From Lewinellaceae bacterium (GTDB lineage: Bacteria; Bacteroidota; Bacteroidia; Chitinophagales; Saprospiraceae): 64,000 nt of DNA. The stretch's first letter is position 1, and each line of letters starts with the position of its first letter. Below the pieces are notes generated by a model that worked only from the letters and a program-made list of their open reading frames with translations, had not been told where the DNA came from and did no database searches. The translations under genes and the position numbers were made by a program. Below are positions 34,845 to 41,410 of the stretch, in pieces. The stretch spans positions 434,001 to 498,000 of the forward strand of contig JACJXZ010000001.1 of NCBI GenBank assembly GCA_020636375.1, read 5' to 3'.

Positions 34845-34890
34845 TGTTGTTGGTTGTTTGTTGTCAGTTGTTTGTTGGTTGTTGTTTGTT
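34845..34890. repeat. TTGTTGGTTG-word tract between two glycosyltransferase genes
   Basis: The spacer is almost only TTGTTGGTTGTTTG words. It covers the place where the start codon of the DUF1972 glycosyltransferase should be. The complementary word fills the spacer at 22946-23002. Confidence 0.5.
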
Positions 34891-35989
34891 AAAAAGCAAC
34901 AAGCCCTTTATTGCCGAGAGCTATAGCATATCCCTCCAGCGTCCGGCCTGCGGCGTTGTCCCAATTGTATGTTTTTCTAATTCTTTCTTTCAATGCCGTA
35001 TCCGGGGGCGCATGGTAAGCCTCCTGTACGGCCTGCCTGATGGATTCCAGGCTGCCAGGTTCGCAATACCAGGCACTGTCCTGGAAATATTCCCGCACAT
35101 CGCCCCGGTCTCCCGCTACTATGTTGCAGCCCAGGGCGGCAGCTTCCAGAGAGGACAAGCCCGTCGTTTCGAACCAACTGGGCAGCACATGGACGCGGGC
35201 CTGCCGGTAGAACGGCAACAGGCGCTCCTGCGGCAAATGCCCGATAAAACGGATACTGCCTCCTGCTTCTCTCCGGCACAACTCATAATAGCCTCTCTGG
35301 TTGCGGGCGGGATGCCCTACCAGCGTCAGGGGCAAAGATGTACCTTTCAACGCGCGGATCAGGTTGAGCTGATTTTTCCTTCCTTCGATCCTCCCTACAC
35401 ATAAAATGCCGACACGGTTGCCTGCCACGGGCCATTCGCTGAGAAAAAGACGGGGGGCTACTCCATTGGGAACGACCACGTAGTCGTTTTCAACGCCGTA
35501 ATCACCCACCAGGCGCCGGTATTCACTGTGCGAGTTGGGCAACCAACAACCGGCGCCCTCCAGGATGCGCTGTATTGTGGCCCGGCGCCCCTGCCAGAGA
35601 AAAGAGCAGGAGCTCAACGGTTCGCCCTTCAACAGCCACTTGCCCACGGTTTTGAGGTAGGCCGTTTGATCGGCCGTCAAAATACGGGCGGCCCGGCCGA
35701 CGAGGCCCGGCCGGTGAAAACGGTCGTATTCTTCATAGTTTACATATACAGTGGAAACCACATAGGGCTTATCCGTACGTTCCAGATGGCCGATAATATC
35801 TTCCGGCCGGATGATGTTAAAAAAATGCAACAGGCCATACGCCCGGTAATCAGGCTGTTCCGGGTTAATATCCACCTGGTGCCCCCGGCGGCGCAAGGCC
35901 TGTGCCGTTTCGAATACCTGCACGGTGTCTCCTCCCGGGTCGGACAGCAGGTTGGGGCGGGCCAGCATGAGGATGTTCAGGGGAAACAT
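34889..35989 (-). CDS. GT4-family glycosyltransferase
   Basis: A 366-residue GT-B enzyme. The start at 35989 (MFPLNILMLARPNLLSDPGG) is chosen; an in-frame ATG at 36088 would translate repeat-like spacer. The N-domain has DTVQVFETAQALRRRGHQVD. The C-domain has VGILCVGRIEGRKNQLNLIR, LTLVGHPARNQRGYYELC, RFIGHLPQERLLPFYRQA and VLPSWFETTGLSSLEAAALG, which form the nucleotide-sugar site of group 1 (PF00534) enzymes. It is cytosolic or peripheral on the inner membrane. It is the second gene of the minus-strand glycan operon, with a short repeat tract on each side. Sugar specificity is unknown. Confidence 0.88.
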   Translation of the reverse strand: MFPLNILMLARPNLLSDPGGDTVQVFETAQALRRRGHQVDINPEQPDYRAYGLLHFFNIIRPEDIIGHLERTDKPYVVSTVYVNYEEYDRFHRPGLVGRAARILTADQTAYLKTVGKWLLKGEPLSSCSFLWQGRRATIQRILEGAGCWLPNSHSEYRRLVGDYGVENDYVVVPNGVAPRLFLSEWPVAGNRVGILCVGRIEGRKNQLNLIRALKGTSLPLTLVGHPARNQRGYYELCRREAGGSIRFIGHLPQERLLPFYRQARVHVLPSWFETTGLSSLEAAALGCNIVAGDRGDVREYFQDSAWYCEPGSLESIRQAVQEAYHAPPDTALKERIRKTYNWDNAAGRTLEGYAIALGNKGLVAF

Positions 35990-36090
35990 TGGCGTTGTTC
36001 GTTGTTCGTCGTTTGTTGTTCGCAAATTTTTAAAAATCAATGGATATTTTTGAAAAGACACAAAAAATTCCTGCCAATTGATTAACAATA

Positions 36091-36138
36091 TTCACTCATT
36101 CACTCATTCACTCATTCACTCATTCACTCATTCCTTCA
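36091..36138. repeat. TTCACTCA octamer tandem repeat
   Basis: Five perfect copies of TTCACTCA (36091-36130) and a degenerate sixth that includes the stop codon of the Wzy-like gene (36136-36138). The same octamer recurs in the palindrome at 27931-28028. Octamers are not multiples of three, so copy-number change at the gene end would alter the spacer but not the frame upstream. Confidence 0.8.
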
Positions 36139-37356
36139 TTCCCTCCCAAACTCCGGAAACACCGGCAAAAAAACAATCACCCAGATCAAATATTCGTAAA
36201 TATTGGTCAGGTAACTGCCGGTAAACTGATAAAGAAAGACAAAGAAAAAGAGAGCCAGGCGGTAGTAATTGACGTAAACGCGGGTATAGACGAAAAGCAT
36301 GGCCTGTACGAGGATGCGCCCCGCCGCTCCGGCGATGCCGAAGGTGGCCAGCGTCTCCGCCATAGCATTGGGAATGCGGGCCAGCTCGGCCCATTCCCCC
36401 TCATAGTTGTAGTATTCCACAATGAGGCTGTGGCCCACCTCCTTGATCTGCCCCAGGCCGGCACCCAGCAGGTAACTTGTTTTGCCCAGGATGCCCCAGG
36501 CCAGCAGGAAAGCCTCCCAGGTGCGGCCATTGGCGGAAGAGTCGTGGCCCGCCAGGATGAATTCCACCCGCTCGGCCACCGGGTTGAACGGGAAAACCTG
36601 AAACAGGAAAAAAGCCCCCACCCCGCCAGCCAGGCAGAGGTAGGCCGCAGCAAAAAATACTTTTTTATACCGCAGCAGCCGGAAAGCATGGAGAAAGAAA
36701 ACCAGGAGGATGGCCAGAGCCAGCCCGCCCAGTACGCCAAAGGAGAGCGACAACAACAGGGCCCCGCCCAGCAGCGCCGTCTCCCGGAGGTAACGGTTGC
36801 CCCGGGCAAACAGGAAAGATAAAAAGTAAAACAGGAAAACGGGGGCCAGCTGCAGGGCGTAAAAAGACGACTCGTAAACCAGCAGCTTCAGCCGGGGAAA
36901 AGCCGGAATGGCGGGATGGATCGGCTCGTAATACCAGAACAGCTTACCGAACCCGGGAATGGCCAGCGCCAACAACGCAACGCCAACAAAGAGGGTGTTG
37001 TAAATGGCCACCTGCCGGAACCCCCATCTCAGGGCCTCCCGGTGTTCCTGCAGGAAAAAAAAAGCCCAGGAAACGAACAGGAAAACACTGGAAAACAGCA
37101 GATAAGACTTGGCAAAGGATTCCAAAACCGCCCCCCGGGAAAGGTGATAAAACGCCAGGGGTACGGACAGCGCCAGATACCAGGCTAACGGTTTCCACTG
37201 ACCCCTCCGCAAAATCAGGAACAGAAACAGCGGCGACAACAAAGTCGTATACAACAGCCCGCCCGGCAACAGGAAAGTATTCAGGAAGAAAAAGCCGACG
37301 AGCAGGGCAGAAGCGGGGGATACGGCACCTGTCTTTTGAGTCGGGATGTCCGGCAT
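36136..37356 (-). CDS. Wzy-like polysaccharide polymerase
   Basis: A 406-residue polytopic membrane protein with about eleven helices. The conserved loop near residues 285-335 reads AERVEFILAGHDSSANGRTW, FLLAWGILGKTSYLLGAGLG and GHSLIVEYYNYEGEWAELA, close to the O-antigen polymerase pattern of SxxxR followed by GxGxG and H-S. Residues 150-200 carry the LLVYESSFYALQLAPVFLFY segment often seen in Wzy proteins. It would polymerise lipid-linked repeats at the periplasmic face. It is the first gene of the minus-strand operon, divergent from the Wzz-like gene at 37762. Confidence 0.75.
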   Translation of the reverse strand: MPDIPTQKTGAVSPASALLVGFFFLNTFLLPGGLLYTTLLSPLFLFLILRRGQWKPLAWYLALSVPLAFYHLSRGAVLESFAKSYLLFSSVFLFVSWAFFFLQEHREALRWGFRQVAIYNTLFVGVALLALAIPGFGKLFWYYEPIHPAIPAFPRLKLLVYESSFYALQLAPVFLFYFLSFLFARGNRYLRETALLGGALLLSLSFGVLGGLALAILLVFFLHAFRLLRYKKVFFAAAYLCLAGGVGAFFLFQVFPFNPVAERVEFILAGHDSSANGRTWEAFLLAWGILGKTSYLLGAGLGQIKEVGHSLIVEYYNYEGEWAELARIPNAMAETLATFGIAGAAGRILVQAMLFVYTRVYVNYYRLALFFFVFLYQFTGSYLTNIYEYLIWVIVFLPVFPEFGRE

Positions 37357-37761
37357 GTTAAAAGATAAATGTTGGGAAGAAAGATAGGGTGTTGAGGAGG
37401 ATTTGCCAAACTATTGCAACTGGATCCAGGAAAATAACTTTAATATCTTCTCAACAAAATAACAATTGACCCAGCAAATTCATTAAGCTTTTTATGGCGC
37501 CACCTGACTACCATCACTTTATACCCAAAAAAAAGGTCAGTCCCATCCATATCACATAGATTTTTGAATTCAACTTGAAGTTAAACAACAGTCAGGTCAA
37601 TGATTTTTGTCAACCAACATGTTAAAGAATTAGCCTTCCGCTGGTATTAGTAAAGCTATATTGCCGTTCCCTCCTCTCCCTATAAATCCACTTTTTTCCA
37701 TAACTTCGCCCCCCGGGGAATCCGCACCCCCACCGGCTGCTCATCGTACAACCCACCGTTT
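37357..37761. other. Divergent AT-rich spacer between Wzy-like and Wzz-like genes
   Basis: About 405 bp, AT-richer than the flanking genes, with no protein-like frame. It must hold promoters for both halves of the glycan locus. A TAACTTCG near 37701-37708 resembles the TAnnTTTG -7 element with one mismatch, but no -33 partner is clear. No operator-like palindrome was seen. Confidence 0.45.
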
Positions 37762-38691
37762 ATGAAACACGCAAAGGACACCAACGCCTCCCAGCCCGAA
37801 ACCCCGGACACCCTCACCTGGCAGGACCTCCAAAACCACGCCCTGTGGTGGGTGCGCCTGGTTTACAACACCGCCTGTTTCATCCGGGACGTGCTCTTCA
37901 AACACTGGCGCACGAGCCTGCCCCTGATGCTGGCCGGCCTGCTCCTGTCGCTGGCCCTGCTCCGGCAAAGGGCGGGAGTCTACCAGATGGCCGCCACCTT
38001 CGTCTACGGCGACCTGCATCCCAAAATCTTCGGAGACATGGTAGCCAAACTGGACGCCCTGCTGAACAACGGCCGCGCCGACAAGGCGGGCGGCCTGATG
38101 CAACTGACGGAAGAGCAGGCGAAAAAGATCAGGAAGGTGGAGATTTCCGACATCAAAGGCAAAAAGCTGACGACCAACTACACCTTCCGCAAAGAACCAA
38201 TGATCTTTACCATCACTCTCTCCGCTCCGATATCCGAAGACAGCCTGCGGCAAGCCATCACCGGATATTTCAACAGCAACCCCTTCACCGCCGACCGCCT
38301 GGAAATGAAAAAGCGGCAGCTCCGGGAAGAAATGGCCTTCATTGAGGAAAAACTACAGGCTGTCGATTCCATCCTGGCCAAGCTCTATGCCGGCGGCAGC
38401 CTTTCTGCCTCTGCCCAAAGTACCGTAACCATCGAAAATTCGGAAGGGAAAAATGCCCATGAACTGCTGAGCTTCTCCCGCGAACTCCAACAGCGCAAAG
38501 CGGAGATCGAACGCAACCTGGCCATCCCGGAAAATGTCATCCCCATCGACAACTTCATCCTCTTGCCCAAAGCGCGCTGGGATGCCGGCCATGTTATCCT
38601 GTACGGCATTTCCGGCATTTTCGCCGGCTTCCTGCTCGCCTCCGCGGCCGCCTTCTGGCGCGACCGGCTCCGAAAACTGGTTCAGGATTGA
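37762..38691 (+). CDS. Wzz-like chain-length determinant
   Basis: A 309-residue inner-membrane protein with the Wzz topology. It has a cytosolic N-tail, a first helix at about 53-72 (LPLMLAGLLLSLALL), a periplasmic region with a long coiled coil (residues about 180-260; KKRQLREEMAFIEEKLQAV, SFSRELQQRKAEIERN), and a second helix at about 283-303 (YGISGIFAGFLLASAAAFW). It lacks the C-terminal kinase of Wzc. The sequence is divergent from textbook Wzz, so the call rests on topology plus context: it precedes a flippase and a glycosyltransferase on the same strand and is divergent from a Wzy-like gene. Confidence 0.6.
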   Translation: MKHAKDTNASQPETPDTLTWQDLQNHALWWVRLVYNTACFIRDVLFKHWRTSLPLMLAGLLLSLALLRQRAGVYQMAATFVYGDLHPKIFGDMVAKLDALLNNGRADKAGGLMQLTEEQAKKIRKVEISDIKGKKLTTNYTFRKEPMIFTITLSAPISEDSLRQAITGYFNSNPFTADRLEMKKRQLREEMAFIEEKLQAVDSILAKLYAGGSLSASAQSTVTIENSEGKNAHELLSFSRELQQRKAEIERNLAIPENVIPIDNFILLPKARWDAGHVILYGISGIFAGFLLASAAAFWRDRLRKLVQD

Positions 38692-38706
38692 AAATAACAA
38701 TGACAG

Positions 38707-40017
38707 ATGAGGCGGCAATGGAAAAAGCGGGTATGGGCGGCAGCGGCAGGCATCCTGCGCCAACTGGGGCAGTACCGGCTGGCCATCGCCAATTTTTTCT
38801 CTCTGGGCCTGCTGCGCGCCACCGACGCCCTGGTGCTCCTCTTCCTGATCCCCGTCATTATCGGCCGGGTGGGCATCGACAACTTCGGGATCATCGCCTT
38901 CGTGCAGGTATTCCTCAATTACGGCAAAACCATTGTCGGCTATGGCTTTAATATCACCGGGGTGCAGGCAGCGGCGCTCCACGCTCAGGACAAAAGGGCC
39001 TTGTCCCGTATCTTTTCCGATATCCTTTACACCCGGGCAATCATTGCCCTGCTGGCGGGCCTGGGGCTGGCGGCCCTGGTGGGGTTCATACCCTATCTTG
39101 GCGGCTACGGGCCGGTATTTTTCTGGGGGTACCTGCTGATTTTGGGGCAGGTGGTATACGCTGACTGGTTATTCATCGGCCTGCAGAAGGCTCAGTACAT
39201 CACAGCGGCCAACCTGGCCTCCAAACTCCTGTTTGCTGTTCTGGTGATCGCATTCGTCCGCCGGCCGGAGGATCACGTCTTTGTGATCGGCCTGCAGGGA
39301 GGCGCCACGCTGGCCACCGGCCTGCTCGTCGTCGGGCTGCTGAAATACCGGTACGGCCTTTTCCTGCTGCCGCCGGCCGCCGGCGCCATCCGGCATTACC
39401 TCCGGTCCGATTTCAAACTGCTGCTCACCAACTTGTCTATCGAAATCAACACTTCCTACAGCCTGCTGGTGATCAATATCCTGACGACCAACGCCCTTAC
39501 GGGCTATTTCAGCGTGATGCAAAAGCTCATCCAGCCGCTGAGGTTCCTCCTGGTTATTTTTTCGCAGGCGCTGTTCCCCCTGGCGTGCAAAAAGGTGGAA
39601 AAAGGCTGGAAAGAACTGCTGGCGCTGTTGCGCAACACTTTGTCCCTCTTTATTCTCTTCCCGGCAGGCGCAACCGCCCTGATGTTTTTTTTTGCCGAGC
39701 CTCTGTTAAGCTTTTTCGCCGGGTCGGCCGACGCCTATCTGGTCATCAACTTCCGCTTGTACCTCTTTGTGCCGCTCATCATCCTGGCCAATATTCCCGC
39801 CTACCAGATCCTGCTGGCCTTTGGCCGCAAATCGGAATACTCCCGGGTGTACCTGCTGGGGCTGGCCCTCAACCTGGTTGCCTCCTACCTGCTGGCCAGG
39901 TTGTACGGCCTGGCCGGGCTGGTCGCAGCCCTGATCCTGGTCGAGCTCTTCATCACGGGCGGCCTTTATGTTATGGTTTGGAGGAACCGAAAGGCCATGC
40001 AGGCTAAAAATAATTAA
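38707..40017 (+). CDS. Oligosaccharide flippase (Wzx/MATE-like), intact
   Basis: A 436-residue protein with about twelve to fourteen helices. The N-terminus LVLLFLIPVIIGRVGIDNFG followed by VQVFLNYGKTIVGYGFNITG is a textbook Polysacc_synt/Wzx start, and LLVINILTTNALTGYFSVMQ and FAGSADAYLVINFRLYLFVP are typical mid-protein motifs. It would flip lipid-linked repeat units across the inner membrane. It starts 15 bp after the Wzz-like gene and ends 9 bp before a GT2 gene, so the three are one operon. It probably replaces the fragmented flippase at 23010. Confidence 0.88.
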   Translation: MRRQWKKRVWAAAAGILRQLGQYRLAIANFFSLGLLRATDALVLLFLIPVIIGRVGIDNFGIIAFVQVFLNYGKTIVGYGFNITGVQAAALHAQDKRALSRIFSDILYTRAIIALLAGLGLAALVGFIPYLGGYGPVFFWGYLLILGQVVYADWLFIGLQKAQYITAANLASKLLFAVLVIAFVRRPEDHVFVIGLQGGATLATGLLVVGLLKYRYGLFLLPPAAGAIRHYLRSDFKLLLTNLSIEINTSYSLLVINILTTNALTGYFSVMQKLIQPLRFLLVIFSQALFPLACKKVEKGWKELLALLRNTLSLFILFPAGATALMFFFAEPLLSFFAGSADAYLVINFRLYLFVPLIILANIPAYQILLAFGRKSEYSRVYLLGLALNLVASYLLARLYGLAGLVAALILVELFITGGLYVMVWRNRKAMQAKNN

Positions 40018-40026
40018 TTTGCGGCC

Positions 40027-40929
40027 ATGCCCCGGATATGTGTATTGATCGTCAACTACCTGAACTATCGGGATACCCTGCGGTACGTGCAAAACCTGCA
40101 GGCACAGGAGGGCGTACGCCTGTCCATCCTGGTGGTCGACAACGCCTCTCCCAACGAGTCGGCGGCCGTGCTGGCCCGGGAACTCCCCCGGTTCCCGAAT
40201 ACGGCTTTCCTGAAGAACGGCCGCAACGGCGGTTATGCCTATGGCGTCAATTCCGGCTTGCGCTACATTGCCGGCAAGGCGGCCGATTTCATCCTCATCT
40301 CCAATAACGACATCCGGCTGGAGGACCCGTTGCTGATCCGCAACCTGGCGCGGGAGTACCCGAAGCTGCCGGGAGCGGCCTTCATCGGCCCCTCCATGTA
40401 CGTCGGCGGCAAAGAAGACCAGAAACACCAGGCATGGAAGATTCCCACTTTCCGCGACGACGCTCTGGCCTCTCTGCGCCTGCTGGATATACCCGGCAGG
40501 CTGCTGGGCTGCTCCAACCGCTACGCCTTCCCGAAAACGAGGCGGGGCACCGAACCCGTAGACTGCCTGAGCGGTTCCTTCTTCCTGGGTTCCAAAGAGG
40601 TTTTTCAACTCCTGGGGCCGTGGGATGAGCAAACTTTCCTCTACGTCGAAGAATCCATACTGGGCTGGAAAATAAAAAGGATGGGCCGGCAGAATTACCT
40701 CGTCCGCTCCCTCCGCTTCGACCACGATTTCGGCCGTACTACCCGGACGGCGCATTCTTTGGCGCAGTTGCAACAGTACTGGATGGAGAGTACCATTTAC
40801 TTTCAGAACACCTACCGCGGAGTCCCCCTGCGGAGGCTGGCCGTATTGCGCGTTCTTTTCCGGTTGTGGGCAATAGAAACCTTCTTTGTCCTTCTGCTCC
40901 GAAAACTCCTTTGCCGGTTTCGGTGTTAG
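40027..40929 (+). CDS. Family 2 glycosyltransferase
   Basis: A 300-residue GT-A enzyme related to rhamnosyl/galactofuranosyl-type transferases. PRICVLIVNYLNYRDTLRYV and LSILVVDNASPNESAAVL form the nucleotide-binding start. NGGYAYGVNSGLRYI, DFILISNNDIRLEDPLL (with NND in the DxD place), DCLSGSFFLGSKEVFQLLG and FLYVEESILGWKIKRMG complete the family pattern. There is no signal peptide; a C-terminal hydrophobic segment (RLWAIETFFVLLLRKLL) may bind the membrane. It is 9 bp after the flippase. The sugar is unknown. Confidence 0.88.
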   Translation: MPRICVLIVNYLNYRDTLRYVQNLQAQEGVRLSILVVDNASPNESAAVLARELPRFPNTAFLKNGRNGGYAYGVNSGLRYIAGKAADFILISNNDIRLEDPLLIRNLAREYPKLPGAAFIGPSMYVGGKEDQKHQAWKIPTFRDDALASLRLLDIPGRLLGCSNRYAFPKTRRGTEPVDCLSGSFFLGSKEVFQLLGPWDEQTFLYVEESILGWKIKRMGRQNYLVRSLRFDHDFGRTTRTAHSLAQLQQYWMESTIYFQNTYRGVPLRRLAVLRVLFRLWAIETFFVLLLRKLLCRFRC

Positions 40930-40931
40930 AA

Positions 40932-41333
40932 ATGAAATCCAGAAATATGGCTTTCCTCAAACTCTACCTCATCGCCCTGCTCGCCTTCTTTCCACTGGAT
41001 ATGCTCTGGCTCGGCTGGCTGGGCCGGGGCTTCTACCGCCGGCAGCTGGGCCCGCTCATGCGGGAACAAACCGACTGGCTGGCAGCCGGCCTGTTCTACC
41101 TGCTGTTCCTGGCGGGCATCATCGTCTTTGTGGTTCAACCGTCCCTTCAGGGCAGCGCCCGCGACGTGCTGCTGCGCGGTGCCTTCTTCGGCCTGGTCAC
41201 CTACGCCACCTACGACCTGGTCAACCGGGCGGTCATCAACAACTTTTCCTGGACGCTGGCGCTGGCAGACATGCTATGGGGAGTAGTGCTTTGCACAACG
41301 GTGAGCTTCGTGGCCTGGTATTTCGGGCGGTAG
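40932..41333 (+). CDS. DUF2177-family membrane protein
   Basis: A 133-residue protein with four predicted helices. The start at 40932 (MKSRNMAFLKLYLIALLAF) is chosen; an in-frame GTG/ATG further upstream lies inside the GT2 gene. FFPLDMLWLGWLGRGFY, REQTDWLAAGLFYLLFLAG, FFGLVTYATYDLVNRAVINN and DMLWGVVLCTTVSFVAWY match DUF2177 along its whole length. The function of the family is unknown. It follows the GT2 gene by 2 bp but is probably not a glycan enzyme. A short CGAACAGCGAAC word spacer follows. Confidence 0.88.
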   Translation: MKSRNMAFLKLYLIALLAFFPLDMLWLGWLGRGFYRRQLGPLMREQTDWLAAGLFYLLFLAGIIVFVVQPSLQGSARDVLLRGAFFGLVTYATYDLVNRAVINNFSWTLALADMLWGVVLCTTVSFVAWYFGR

Positions 41334-41410
41334 GCGAATAGCCAACAGCGAACAGCGAACTCTTCCCTCACGGCCTCATTTCCACCCCCTTCGCCGCCAG
41401 TTGCCACATA

